DNA from: Limivicinus sp963617275
GTDB lineage: Bacteria > Bacillota > Clostridia > Oscillospirales > Oscillospiraceae
Assembly: GCA_963617275.1 (NCBI GenBank)
Contig: CAVENX010000039.1
Coordinates: 1-42,912 of the forward strand
Direction of reading: 5' to 3'
Length of the DNA: 42,912 bases
Shown: positions 1 through 7,991 of the stretch, one piece after another
Layout of the letters: the number at the start of each line of letters is the position of its first letter
Position numbering within the stretch: position 1 is the first letter of the stretch
Position numbers and translations under genes: made by a program
Notes under the pieces: model-generated
Seen by the model: only the letters and a program-made list of their open reading frames with translations
Database searches by the model: none
What the model was told of the DNA's origin: nothing

Positions 1-78
1 TCAAGCTCCCCCGCTGCTCTGTTATCTGACTTTAAAACATAGTTTTTTGACAGGCCGAAGGCGCTGCCGCACCTCTTT
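1..78. other. Window edge, no gene seen
   Basis: This short stretch lies downstream of the acyltransferase gene. I see no convincing coding frame. A weak hairpin can be drawn around 51-72, but the adjacent run reads as A rather than T on the strand that would need termination, so I do not call it a terminator. Confidence 0.4.
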
Positions 79-1185
79 TCAGTGGACGAGCTTCCTCAGC
101 ACCGGAAGTTTTTTGAAAAGCATACTTATCAGCGTACATAGCGCGGTAAGCACGGCGGCTTTCAGCAGATTGAAAAGAAGCCCGTCGGCAACGTGCAGCC
201 GCTCAAACACCGTGGCGGCGAAAATCCAATGCAGATAGTACACTGACATTGTATTGCTCCCGACCGTTTCCACAAGCCTGCCAAGCATATTTTCCCCGCT
301 AAGGAATTTTTCGCAGCGCAGCGCCAGCATGAACACTCCCGCCGTCAGCAGTACGCACGGGAGATTGTCGTAGCTTAAAAAGACGTTATCATACGTCTCA
401 CCGGAGTATGAGGAGTTCAGCCGCCATTCCAGATACAGCAGCACGAGCGCAAGCGCGACCGCCGCGGCGCACAGAGCTGCCGGAACACGGCGCAGTCTGT
501 CGGAATACCTGACGGCAAGTCCGCCCATCAGGAAATAAAACAGCATTGAGCAATAGCGTGTGCCGGAAAGCGGCAGAAACAGCTGCCATCCGCCGAGCTT
601 TGCCTCGCTGAAAAACGGTATGACCGGCTGGATGAGCATAAGATCCTCAAACAGGAAGCAGAAAACCAGCAGTACGCCCATGAGCGGCAGGATACGCCAC
701 ATCCCGCCCTTTTCGTCAAGCGTTGAGAACAGGCTGTGCAGCGCGGGAAGCCAGACGTATATACAGATGAGCATCGGCATGAACCACAGGTGGTTCACAT
801 TTACCGCCGGGAAATTCTGCAATAAAACAAGCGCGTTTACCCATGTTGTGAGGTTATAGGCGGAAAAATCAAGTCCCTGATAAAGTCCGATCAAAATTAT
901 GGTTACGGCGCGCCAGAAAACATACTGCCCGAAAAGCACCGCCGTATTTCTGAGGTGCTTTTTGCCGTCAAAAGGGCGGTTCAGGAGCAGCGCCCCGTTC
1001 ACCGCCATGAACAGCGGGACCGCGCATGCGTTGAACGCAAACAGGAATCTTCTCATCGCCGGGAGAAACGCCATGTCCGGCGCAAACTCCATATCCCCGC
1101 ACCACGGGAAATGCAGCGCGCATATGCAGATAACGGCAGTGGTCTTGATGAGATCAAGGCTGCGCAGGCGTTTTGTTTCGGTCAT
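79..1185 (-). CDS. Acyltransferase-3 family integral membrane protein
   Basis: A 368-residue polytopic membrane protein of the acyltransferase 3 (OafA/NolL-like) family. The family moves acetyl or other acyl groups onto extracytoplasmic sugars of cell-wall or surface polysaccharides. The N-terminus has the hallmark RSLDLIKTTAV segment followed by ALHF, supplying the conserved histidine at the end of TM1. A later NHLWFMPMLI segment is also typical, and about ten hydrophobic helices follow one another. The reading frame is open further upstream, but ATG at 1185 is preceded by a GAAAGGA ribosome binding site, and the upstream extension is only the antisense of a repeat gene. It stands alone, divergent from the secreted repeat protein. 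The sugar acceptor cannot be told from sequence. Confidence 0.85.
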   Translation of the reverse strand: MTETKRLRSLDLIKTTAVICICALHFPWCGDMEFAPDMAFLPAMRRFLFAFNACAVPLFMAVNGALLLNRPFDGKKHLRNTAVLFGQYVFWRAVTIILIGLYQGLDFSAYNLTTWVNALVLLQNFPAVNVNHLWFMPMLICIYVWLPALHSLFSTLDEKGGMWRILPLMGVLLVFCFLFEDLMLIQPVIPFFSEAKLGGWQLFLPLSGTRYCSMLFYFLMGGLAVRYSDRLRRVPAALCAAAVALALVLLYLEWRLNSSYSGETYDNVFLSYDNLPCVLLTAGVFMLALRCEKFLSGENMLGRLVETVGSNTMSVYYLHWIFAATVFERLHVADGLLFNLLKAAVLTALCTLISMLFKKLPVLRKLVH

Positions 1186-1223
1186 AACCCAAGTCCTTTC
1201 GGAGCATATCATAATATATTGCC

Positions 1224-1252
1224 ATAATAACAGAAATCGCATTTTTTGGCAA
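1224..1252 (-). promoter_or_regulatory. Promoter of the acyltransferase gene
   Basis: On the minus strand TTGCCA (1252-1247) is followed after 17 bp by TATTAT (1229-1224), a good sigma-A type promoter about 40 bp upstream of the start codon. Confidence 0.6.
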
Positions 1253-1347
1253 TCAAAAGAAAGCTCTGTGTTTTTCCTGTCGTAAAGGAACAAAAATGCC
1301 TCTGCGGCAATCATATAAAGTGATATATAAAGACGGAGGTTCTGCCG

Positions 1348-2577
1348 ATGAAGCACGTAAAGCTTTTTGTTTTTATCCTGACCCTTGCGGCGCTCATGTC
1401 CGGTGCGGCGTTTGCCGACGCCGCTATGGAGCAAACCGGCGCGTCCGGCGTCTTTGACGCGGTGATAAACGACTTTGACAGCACATATTATAACGACGGG
1501 AAAACCGTTTTCAACAACTACGGGACTGTATATAACAACGGCGGCATCGTTTATAATAACGGCGGAACCGTGTACAATAACGGCGGTACGGTCTACAACA
1601 ATGCCGGAACCGTCTACAACAATGGCGGTACCGTCTACAACAACGGCGGAGAGGTCATCGGCAATTCTGACGACGGAACGGTGATCGACAGCACTGCCGC
1701 TTCCGCCGCTTCCAAGGCAGAGGAAGCGGAAGACGCTGCGGATGCCGGTGATGCCGAAGAAGCGCCGGAAACGCCCGCGGAGAACGGCAGGCACCGGATA
1801 AGCCTTGCCGCAGATTACAGCCGCTTTGCGTTTATAGAAGGCCCCGATAAGTCAGGGCTTGACTATTTTATGGAAGAGGACGACGAAATAAGGATCACGG
1901 CGAAGCCGGGCTTCACCCTGCTCAATTCCGGCGCAAGCACAGGCCGCTGCACCATGCAGGACGACGGCTCCGTCGTGTTCAGCAATGCCGAAAGGGACGG
2001 GATACTGACGCTTGCTTTCAAGGTAGACGCCCCTGTCATCACTCCGGCGTTCGGAACCTACGGCGAAGCGCAGCACGTGAATATCATTGTTCCTGACGGT
2101 GTGACGGTATATTACAGCACAGATGGCGACAGCGCAGTCAGCGAGGGAAGCAGCGTATACAGCGAACCCGTTGAAATTTCTTTCAGCACCCTCTTGCAGG
2201 TCATGGCGACAGCCGACGGTGCGGAAAGCAGCCGCATAGTCTCCGGCCGCTATCTCATCCCCATAATAAAAGCCCCCGTATTTGAAAAGCAGAAACAGGG
2301 GTACAAAACGATAGAGCCGCAGGCGATAACAGTTGAAAACACCGGCATAGACAAGCTCAGGATAGAAAGTGTAACGCTCACCGGCGAAGACGCCGGCTGC
2401 TTTGTTCTCAGCAATGAGTCCGGCGGAAGCGTCGAGGCGGGACAGCGCGACAGAAGCACATGGAAGGTTGCCCCCGCCGACGGTCTGAAGGCCGGTGAAT
2501 ACAAAGCCGCCGCAGAGTTTACATTCTCCAACGGCAGCACGGCAGATATCGAATTGATTTTTACTGTGACAAAATAA
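1348..2577 (+). CDS. Secreted heptapeptide-repeat protein with beta-sandwich domains
   Basis: A 409-residue exported protein of unknown function. Residues 1-24 form a signal peptide ending in AFADA. Residues 47-109 hold about nine tandem 7-residue repeats of consensus VYNNGGT, followed by an Ala/Glu/Asp-rich linker (about 117-145). The region around 231-310 resembles the chitobiase/beta-hexosaminidase C-terminal fold (PVITPAFGTYGEA...VTVYYSTDG). The last about 100 residues resemble an Ig-like domain (QAITVENTG). It starts at ATG 1348 after GGAGG and has no transmembrane anchor or sorting motif. The Asn/Gly repeats suggest a repetitive beta structure such as a solenoid. I cannot assign a function. 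The neighbouring acyltransferase gene diverges from it. Confidence 0.8.
   Translation: MKHVKLFVFILTLAALMSGAAFADAAMEQTGASGVFDAVINDFDSTYYNDGKTVFNNYGTVYNNGGIVYNNGGTVYNNGGTVYNNAGTVYNNGGTVYNNGGEVIGNSDDGTVIDSTAASAASKAEEAEDAADAGDAEEAPETPAENGRHRISLAADYSRFAFIEGPDKSGLDYFMEEDDEIRITAKPGFTLLNSGASTGRCTMQDDGSVVFSNAERDGILTLAFKVDAPVITPAFGTYGEAQHVNIIVPDGVTVYYSTDGDSAVSEGSSVYSEPVEISFSTLLQVMATADGAESSRIVSGRYLIPIIKAPVFEKQKQGYKTIEPQAITVENTGIDKLRIESVTLTGEDAGCFVLSNESGGSVEAGQRDRSTWKVAPADGLKAGEYKAAAEFTFSNGSTADIELIFTVTK
1486..1675 (+). repeat. 21-bp tandem repeats encoding VYNNGGT heptads
   Basis: About nine in-frame 21-bp units (for example GTCTACAACAATGGCGGTACC) vary mostly at third codon positions, while the amino-acid consensus V-Y-N-N-G-G-T is held. 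This suggests selection on the protein rather than recent DNA duplication. Confidence 0.85.
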
Positions 2578-2581
2578 ACTG

Positions 2582-2622
2582 AAGCTTGTCAAAGAGTCCT
2601 TGCAGGACTTTTTGACAAGCTT
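2582..2622. terminator. Bidirectional terminator between the repeat protein gene and sigF
   Basis: An 18-bp inverted repeat, AAGCTTGTCAAAGAGTCC (2582-2599) against GGACTTTTTGACAAGCTT (2605-2622) with one wobble pair and a 5-nt loop, lies between two convergent genes. Its AGCTTGTCAAAGA core recurs in the hairpin at 42737-42767. Confidence 0.75.
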
Positions 2623-2627
2623 TTCGT

Positions 2628-3338
2628 TTATGAATTGAGCGCAAGTCTCAGCGCGTCTATTGCGCGCCTTTCAAGGCGCGACACCTGAACCTGCGATATG
2701 TGCAGTACCTTTGCCGCGTTCTGCTGGGTCATGCCGTGGTAGTAGCGCAGAACGATCACCTGCCTTTCCCGGGCCGGAAGCTTTTCTATCGCAGCACGCA
2801 GGGCGACATGTTCTATCATGCGCTCCTCGGCGTTTTTATCGCCAAGCACAAGTTCAAGAGAGAATCCGTCCTCCCCGCTCTCCTTTTGCAGGCTCTCTGC
2901 TGGGCCAGTTGCAATCTCGGCAAAAGCTATCTCCTCGGGCGTGAAGCCCGTCTCCCGCGCAAGCTCGGAAATGTTCGGCTCCCGGCCTATGCGCTGCTCA
3001 AGGGCGAACCTTGCCGCTTTTATCTGCGCCGCCTGCTCCTTTGTGCTCCGGCTGACCTTCACGGCGCCGTCGTCTCTTAAAAATCTGCGTATTTCCCCGG
3101 AAATTTTCGGCACGGCATATGTTGAAAAACAGGTACCGTATTCCTCGCTGAACCCCTCGATAGCCTTGAGGAACCCGACGCAGCCGAGTTGGTAGAGATC
3201 ATCGGGATCGACGCCCCTGCCGAAAAACCGCCGCGCTATGCTCCATATCAGGCCGGAGTTTTTTTCAATCAGCTCTCCGGCGGCGTCACGGCTGCCCGCC
3301 TGTGCCGACCTTATGCCGGAAATGATGTCACCGCTCAT
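2628..3338 (-). CDS. sigF: Forespore RNA polymerase sigma factor SigF
   Basis: A 236-residue sigma-70 family factor that directs early forespore transcription. Region 2 is clear (DDLYQLGCVGFLKAIEGF, then FSTYAVPKISGEIRRFLRDD), region 3 contains GREPNISELARETG, and region 4 ends in the helix-turn-helix GMTQQNAAKVLHISQVQVSRLERRA. I start at ATG 3338, which overlaps the spoIIAB stop as ATGA and follows AGGAG; the frame extends 11 codons upstream into spoIIAB but without need. It is the third gene of spoIIAA-spoIIAB-sigF, where SpoIIAB inhibits it and SpoIIAA relieves the inhibition. The gene ends just before the shared terminator, so no further spo gene is attached. Identification is secure from order and motifs. 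Confidence 0.96.
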   Translation of the reverse strand: MSGDIISGIRSAQAGSRDAAGELIEKNSGLIWSIARRFFGRGVDPDDLYQLGCVGFLKAIEGFSEEYGTCFSTYAVPKISGEIRRFLRDDGAVKVSRSTKEQAAQIKAARFALEQRIGREPNISELARETGFTPEEIAFAEIATGPAESLQKESGEDGFSLELVLGDKNAEERMIEHVALRAAIEKLPARERQVIVLRYYHGMTQQNAAKVLHISQVQVSRLERRAIDALRLALNS

Positions 3339-3775
3339 CGGCTGCCCACTCTCCTGATGATGCGCTTGCACATTGTGACGGTAGTGCCTTTGTTCGGGAA
3401 AGAGCGGACGCGGAGTCTGTCCATGAAGCTGCCCATTATCGTAAAGCCCATGCCGCCGCGATCCTCTCCGCCGGTGGTGAACAGCGGTTCCATTGCCTGA
3501 TGCACGTCCTCAATGCCTCTGCCCCAATCCTTTACGGAGATTTCAAGAATATCGTCCTCGAGTATTCTCATTCTCATGCTGATGCGGCCTATCTCATCGG
3601 GATAGGCATGGACGATGCAGTTCGTCACTGCCTCCGAAACTGCGGTTTTGATATCGCCCAGCTCCTCCATTGTCGGGTCAAGCTGTGAGGCAAAGGCGGC
3701 GGCGGAAGCGCGGGCAAACGCTTCGTTGCTGCTCTTGCCGGGAAATTCCAATTTGATATAATTTGAAGTGTTCAT
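3335..3775 (-). CDS. spoIIAB: Anti-sigma F factor, serine kinase SpoIIAB
   Basis: A 146-residue GHKL-fold ATPase/kinase that binds SigF and phosphorylates SpoIIAA. The N box is EAVTNCIVHAYP, the G1 box DWGRGIED, and the G2 box GGMGFTIMGSFMD. Length equals that of the Bacillus protein. I chose ATG 3775 (MNTSNYIKLEF), preceded by GGGGGA at proper spacing, over upstream in-frame ATGs. The 3' end overlaps sigF by 4 bp, implying translational coupling that keeps sigma and anti-sigma balanced. A 93-bp gap separates it from spoIIAA, wider than the usual tight junction of this operon. Confidence 0.95.
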   Translation of the reverse strand: MNTSNYIKLEFPGKSSNEAFARASAAAFASQLDPTMEELGDIKTAVSEAVTNCIVHAYPDEIGRISMRMRILEDDILEISVKDWGRGIEDVHQAMEPLFTTGGEDRGGMGFTIMGSFMDRLRVRSFPNKGTTVTMCKRIIRRVGSR

Positions 3776-3868
3776 AGTTCGATCCCCCATGCGGTCTTTC
3801 CGCATATATTATTTCAATATGGTGCTGCTTGTTCCTCTTGCCGCAGACGCCGCGCCTGCACAGCCGCC

Positions 3869-4183
3869 CTACCGGCTTATCGCCACCGGGACAAGCCGGT
3901 CTATCCCCGAAGCGTCGATGACCCGCCTCGGCTGTGCGGCGGGATTTTCTATCCACGCCCTGCCGCCCATATCCTTCATCTTCCTGTTGAGACGGATTAT
4001 GAGCGCAATGCCGGAGGAATCCATAAAGCTCAGCTCGCTCAGATCAAGCACGCAGTCACGCGGAAGATGCTCGTCAATAAGCTCGTCCACTGTATTCATC
4101 GCTTGCCTCGCCTGGTGGTGGTCAAGCTCGCCGGAAAGACAGACTATCAGCTTTCCGCCCGAAAACGCTGTTTTTATAGTCAT
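3869..4183 (-). CDS. spoIIAA: Anti-anti-sigma factor SpoIIAA
   Basis: A 104-residue STAS-domain protein that, when unphosphorylated, displaces SigF from SpoIIAB. The phosphoacceptor motif is SFMDSSGIALI, the conserved serine being in DSSG. The N-terminal GGKLIVCLSGELDHHQA strand-turn is typical of this family. The start at ATG 4183 has GGGGTG seven bases upstream; the longer frame (to 4219) would run into a hairpin. It is the first gene of the forespore operon and is read away from valS. Confidence 0.94.
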   Translation of the reverse strand: MTIKTAFSGGKLIVCLSGELDHHQARQAMNTVDELIDEHLPRDCVLDLSELSFMDSSGIALIIRLNRKMKDMGGRAWIENPAAQPRRVIDASGIDRLVPVAISR

Positions 4184-4204
4184 TTGTTCACACCCCGAAA
4201 TAGA

Positions 4205-4245
4205 AAAATGGCATTGCACCTTTATGTATCGTGCAATGCCATTTT
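4205..4245 (-). terminator. Hairpin between valS and spoIIAA
   Basis: A perfect 15-bp inverted repeat, AAAATGGCATTGCAC (4205-4219) against GTGCAATGCCATTTT (4231-4245), with an 11-nt loop. On the minus strand the stem ends in TTTT and continues CTATTT, so it can terminate valS transcripts. If the candidate SigH promoter just upstream is used, the same hairpin would sit in the spoIIA 5' leader. Confidence 0.6.
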
Positions 4246-4263
4246 ATATGCTTTTGTGCAAAA

Positions 4264-4290
4264 ATTCTGTCGAAATCGTGATTATGCTGA
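4264..4290 (-). promoter_or_regulatory. Candidate SigH promoter for the spoIIA operon
   Basis: On the minus strand TCAGCATAA (4290-4282) is followed after 11 bp by ACAGAAT (4270-4264). This fits the known SigH pattern RnAGGAwww-N11/12-RnnGAAT with an exact -10 and mismatches at the first position and one G of the -35. The spoIIA operon is SigH-driven in Bacillus. The position just after the valS stop is sensible, but the match is imperfect. Confidence 0.35.
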
Positions 4291-4300
4291 AATATGAGTA

Positions 4301-6925
4301 TTATTTTTTCATATTTGCAAGCTGGAGCCTGAGATTTTCGATGAGCGCTTCAAGCTTTGCTTTCTTCTCACGCTCCGCGTTGACGACCGCCTCGGGCGCA
4401 CGGGAGACGAAATTCTCGTTTGCAAGCTTCGCGTTCTGCCCTGCCAGCAGTTTCTCGGCGTTGGCAAGCTCCTTCTCTGTGCGGGCAATTTCCTTCTCCA
4501 TATCCACAAGCTCCGAAAGGGGCATGAACATACGTGTGTTATCGGTGATGACGGAAACCATACCCTCGCCGCCCTCGGGATCGTTGTCCAGAACGCTGAC
4601 CTCGCTTGCGTATGCAAGCTTGCACATATATGCTTTTCCTGCCTCAAAAGCCGCTTTCTTGTCTGTAACGACGATCAGGTGAGCCTTGCGGGAGGGCGGA
4701 ACATTCATCTCGCTGCGGCGGGCGCGCACCGCCTTTATGGCGGTCATGACCATTTCAAAGTTTGCCTCGTCCTCGCGGAAGCTGAGAGCTTCGCTGAACT
4801 CGGGATAGCGCTCGATCATGAGCGCCTCGCCGTCATGGGGAAGCGCCTGCCATATCTCCTCCGTGATGAACGGCATGAACGGGTGCAGCAGCTTGAGTAT
4901 CTCAACCAGGACATACAGCAGCACCTTCTGTGCGGAAAGCTTGCTCTGCTCGTCGTCGCCGTTGAGGCGCGGCTTGGTAAGCTCGATATACCAATCGCAA
5001 TAGCTGTCCCAGATAAAGTCGTAGATTTTGCCCGCGGCCACGCCCAGTTCGAAGCTGTCCATATTCTCGCATACCTCTTTGACAACATCGTTGAGCTTGG
5101 AGAGTATCCACTTATCTTCTATCTCAAGCTTTTCGGGCAGCTCGTTTTTGTCGATAGTGAGATTCATCATCACGAAACGGGACGCGTTCCATATCTTATT
5201 GCAGAAGTTGCGCATAGCCTCGCACTTCTCAATATAGAAACGCATATCGTTTCCGGGGCTGTTGCCGGTTATGAGATTGAAGCGCAGCGCGTCCGCGCCG
5301 TACTTGTCTACCATTTCAAGCGGATCGATGCCGTTGCCGAGAGATTTGGACATCTTTCTGCCCTGACTGTCGCGCACAAGGCCGTGAATGAACACGGTTT
5401 TGAACGGCTCCTTGTCAAGCTGCTCCATAGCGGAGAATATCATACGGGAGACCCAGAAGAATATAATGTCATAGCCCGTGACCATGACGGAGGTAGGATA
5501 CCAGTAATCAAGCTCAGGCGTTTTGTCCGGCCAGCCCATTGTCGAGAACGGCCAGAGCGCTGAGGAGAACCATGTGTCAAGCACATCTTCCTCGCGCCTG
5601 ATATTCTTGCTGTGACAACACTCGCACTCGGCCGCATCCTGACGGGAAACGGTGATGTGACCGCAGTCATCGCAGTACCATGCGGGTATCTGATGTCCCC
5701 ACCAGAGCTGACGGGAGATGCACCAATCGTGCACGTTCTCCATCCAGTTGGTGTAGATTTTCGTGAATCTCTCCGGCACGAACTTCACGCGCCCGTCATT
5801 GACGACCTCAAGAGCCTTCTTTGCCAGCGGTTCCATCTTCACGAACCACTGCGGAGAGGGAAGCGGTTCCACGACCTTGCCGCAGCGGTAGCAGCAGCCG
5901 ACATTGTGGCTGTACGGCTCGACCTTGACAAGATAGCCCTGCTCTTCAAGATCTGCAACTATCGCCTTGCGTGCCTCGAAGCGGTCCATTCCGTCGTACT
6001 TGCCTCCGTTGATTATCCTGCCGTCCTCGTCGATGCACTGTATCTGCTCAAGGTTATGGCGCAGGCCGACTTCATAGTCGTTCGGGTCATGGCAGGGGGT
6101 CATCTTGACCGCGCCCGTGCCGAAGCCCAGCTCAACATAATCGTCCGCAACGATGGGCAGCTTTCTTCCCACAAGTGGGAGTATCGCGTTCTTGCCCACA
6201 AGATGCCTGTACTTTTCATCCTCCGGGTTGACCGCAACGCCGGAGTCGCCCAGCATCGTCTCGGGGCGGGTTGTGGCTATGATAAATTCCTCATCGGAGT
6301 TCTCTATCGGATAGCGGATATACCAGAAAGAGCCGGGAATATCCTTGTACTCGACCTCGGCGTCGGATAGGGCGGTGCGGCAATGTGTGCACCAGTTTAT
6401 CATGCGGCGTCCCTTGTAGATAAGCCCTTTTTCATACAGCTCGCAGAATGTTTCCCTAACGGCCTTTGCGCAGGTCTCGTCCATTGTGAAGCGGCTTCTG
6501 TCCCAATCGCAGCTGACGCCCATGCTCTTCTGCTGCTCGACTATTCTGTCACCGTACTGCTGCTTCCACGCCCAGACACGCTCAAGAAACTTTTCGCGTC
6601 CGAGGTCGTAGCGGGTCTTGCCTTCCTCCTTGCGCAGCACTTCCTCGACCTTTATCTGGGTCGCTATGCCGGCATGGTCAACGCCGGGCAGCCACAGCGC
6701 CGAAAAGCCCTGCATCCTCTTATAGCGGGTGAGTATGTCCTGCAATGTAGAGTCAAGCGCGTGTCCCATGTGGAGCTGTCCCGTTACATTGGGGGGCGGC
6801 ATAACGATGGAAAACGGCTTTTTGTCGGGATCGATCTTTCCCTTGAAATAGCCGCCTTTCATCCACATATCGTAGATTTTCTTCTCGACTGATTTCGGGT
6901 CGTACACTTTCGGAAGTTCTTTCAT
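4301..6925 (-). CDS. valS: Valyl-tRNA synthetase
   Basis: An 874-residue class Ia aminoacyl-tRNA synthetase that charges tRNA-Val and edits mischarged threonine. The ATP site motifs are HMGH in PNVTGQLHMGHALD near the N-terminus and KMSKS in GRKMSKSLGNGID. The CP1 editing insert (ATTRPETMLGDSGVAVNP) is present. The C-terminus has the coiled-coil tRNA-binding arm (EKEIARTEKELANAEKLLAGQNAKL). Full length for the family. The start is ATG 6925 with AAGGAG upstream; the open frame above it runs into the T-box leader and is not coding. Expression should depend on uncharged tRNA-Val through the leader. Confidence 0.97.
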   Translation of the reverse strand: MKELPKVYDPKSVEKKIYDMWMKGGYFKGKIDPDKKPFSIVMPPPNVTGQLHMGHALDSTLQDILTRYKRMQGFSALWLPGVDHAGIATQIKVEEVLRKEEGKTRYDLGREKFLERVWAWKQQYGDRIVEQQKSMGVSCDWDRSRFTMDETCAKAVRETFCELYEKGLIYKGRRMINWCTHCRTALSDAEVEYKDIPGSFWYIRYPIENSDEEFIIATTRPETMLGDSGVAVNPEDEKYRHLVGKNAILPLVGRKLPIVADDYVELGFGTGAVKMTPCHDPNDYEVGLRHNLEQIQCIDEDGRIINGGKYDGMDRFEARKAIVADLEEQGYLVKVEPYSHNVGCCYRCGKVVEPLPSPQWFVKMEPLAKKALEVVNDGRVKFVPERFTKIYTNWMENVHDWCISRQLWWGHQIPAWYCDDCGHITVSRQDAAECECCHSKNIRREEDVLDTWFSSALWPFSTMGWPDKTPELDYWYPTSVMVTGYDIIFFWVSRMIFSAMEQLDKEPFKTVFIHGLVRDSQGRKMSKSLGNGIDPLEMVDKYGADALRFNLITGNSPGNDMRFYIEKCEAMRNFCNKIWNASRFVMMNLTIDKNELPEKLEIEDKWILSKLNDVVKEVCENMDSFELGVAAGKIYDFIWDSYCDWYIELTKPRLNGDDEQSKLSAQKVLLYVLVEILKLLHPFMPFITEEIWQALPHDGEALMIERYPEFSEALSFREDEANFEMVMTAIKAVRARRSEMNVPPSRKAHLIVVTDKKAAFEAGKAYMCKLAYASEVSVLDNDPEGGEGMVSVITDNTRMFMPLSELVDMEKEIARTEKELANAEKLLAGQNAKLANENFVSRAPEAVVNAEREKKAKLEALIENLRLQLANMKK

Positions 6926-7229
6926 ACCTTTTCTCCTTAAAACGAAAATGGAAACCTCAAGCCGTATATAGCGGCGCAGCAGCAAAAAACGCCCTGAGGC
7001 CGAACGCCTCAGGGCGATAATCCGCAAATTACCGTGGTACCACCTGAATTCCGCTGTTATAACAGCGGCACTCAAAAGCCTTTAACGCAGGCTGTACGGC
7101 AAAGCTACTCCATTCACTCTGCGTGCTCCGGTCCGACCTTCACCGACGCCTCACAAAAGCTTACACCTGACCGCTTTCTCTCTGCGCATCCGCAGCCGGC
7201 TACTCCTGACCTTCTCAGCAGTAAATAGT
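6926..7229 (-). promoter_or_regulatory. Valine-specific T-box leader of valS
   Basis: A tRNA-sensing leader on the minus strand of about 300 nt. The T-box core GGTGGTACCACGG lies in 7031-7045; its UGGU bulge can pair with the ACCA end of tRNA-Val. The specifier loop can be drawn: AGUA opposite GAA-G-GUC-G, closed below by GGUC/GACC and above by GCCGGC/GUCGGU, which puts a GUC valine specifier at 7137-7135. The intrinsic terminator is the 11-bp hairpin at 6990-7016 followed by six U residues (6989-6984). Uncharged tRNA-Val is expected to stabilise the antiterminator and allow valS transcription. Confidence 0.92.
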
Positions 7230-7235
7230 ACCAGT

Positions 7236-7264
7236 ATTATAAATACCGTATACCTATTTGTCAA
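7236..7264 (-). promoter_or_regulatory. Promoter of the T-box/valS transcript
   Basis: On the minus strand a perfect consensus TTGACA (7264-7259), a 17-bp spacer and a perfect TATAAT (7241-7236). The expected transcription start near 7229 gives a leader that begins just before T-box stem I. The -35 overlaps the stop region of the upstream VTT-domain gene. Confidence 0.9.
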
Positions 7265-7956
7265 CAATTTTCATTTTTTCTCTTTTCCGCCCTCGTTTTT
7301 CTGACGAAAAAGAGCAGCGCAATAAACGAAGCCGCGCTGACCCCCAGATGAACGCAGACGGAAACGATAAATGCGGGCGAGGACGGATCGTCAACGGCGT
7401 ACCCCATTACCGTCATAGGTATTGCGAATTGCAGCATTCCCAGCACACTCGCCGGAAGGTAAGTTTTGTATTTTATCTCCGCAGAGCCCATGTAAATGCT
7501 CACAACGTCATACGGCAAAATCCCCAGCAGCCGCGGCAGCAGCACAAAGAGAAAATCGTTCGATGCGCGCATTTCCTCCAATATGCTGAGCTTCGGATAT
7601 TTCGCCTCAAGCTTTGCTATCTGCCCCGCGCCTATCAGCCGCCCGATACCATAAGGCACCGACGCGATGACCGCGCAGCCCATAATGGCAAGCGGCAGGG
7701 CGTATTTCAGTTCAAACATAACGCCGAGAGCAGCAAACAGGATGCCGCTGTACATCACAACGCTCAGGCTTTTAAGCGCAAACAGCAGCATCATGATCGC
7801 TATCGCGGCAAGCGGGTTTTTCGGCGTGAAATTAACGATCTGATCAATGGTAATGTTGCGCATGGTCAGAAGACACACGACGATTATAATGAGCCAGACT
7901 GCCCCCACTGTGTATTTGAATGCCTTGCTGTTGAATATTCTGCCGAAGCGCGCCAC
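7261..7956 (-). CDS. TVP38/TMEM64-type VTT-domain membrane protein
   Basis: A 231-residue integral membrane protein of the VTT (DedA/TVP38/TMEM64) superfamily, linked in other organisms to lipid scrambling or membrane homeostasis. It has about five or six hydrophobic segments, with the family core at residues 55-150: SGILFAALGVMF, a re-entrant glycine-rich stretch, and FVLLPRLLGILPYDVVSIYMGSAEI, close to the family's arginine-containing loop motif. The start is GTG 7956, supported by AAAGGCGG; no ATG with a ribosome binding site lies nearby. The stop touches the valS promoter. No specific substrate is assignable. Confidence 0.85.
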   Translation of the reverse strand: MARFGRIFNSKAFKYTVGAVWLIIIVVCLLTMRNITIDQIVNFTPKNPLAAIAIMMLLFALKSLSVVMYSGILFAALGVMFELKYALPLAIMGCAVIASVPYGIGRLIGAGQIAKLEAKYPKLSILEEMRASNDFLFVLLPRLLGILPYDVVSIYMGSAEIKYKTYLPASVLGMLQFAIPMTVMGYAVDDPSSPAFIVSVCVHLGVSAASFIALLFFVRKTRAEKRKNENC

Positions 7957-7991
7957 GGTTTATCCGCCTTTCAGTTGCTGTTTTTCTGTGT

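Noticed and set aside
51..90. Possible terminator of the acyltransferase gene
   Set aside because: The hairpin is weak and the adjacent tract is A-rich on the relevant strand. The true terminator may lie outside the window.
1186..1794. Upstream extension of the acyltransferase frame, rich in Val/Asp (VVVDGTAIVVDG)
   Set aside because: It is the antisense of the heptad-repeat gene. The true start at 1185 has a ribosome binding site, promoter and family N-terminus.
4679..6892. Several long plus-strand frames opposite valS
   Set aside because: valS is full length with all family motifs. The opposite frames come from codon bias on the coding strand and have no family features.
7105..7125. GGA as an alternative T-box specifier after the GAA at 7118-7116
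   Set aside because: It does not sit opposite an AGUA loop with pairing on both sides and would be a glycine codon before valS. The GUC placement fits better.
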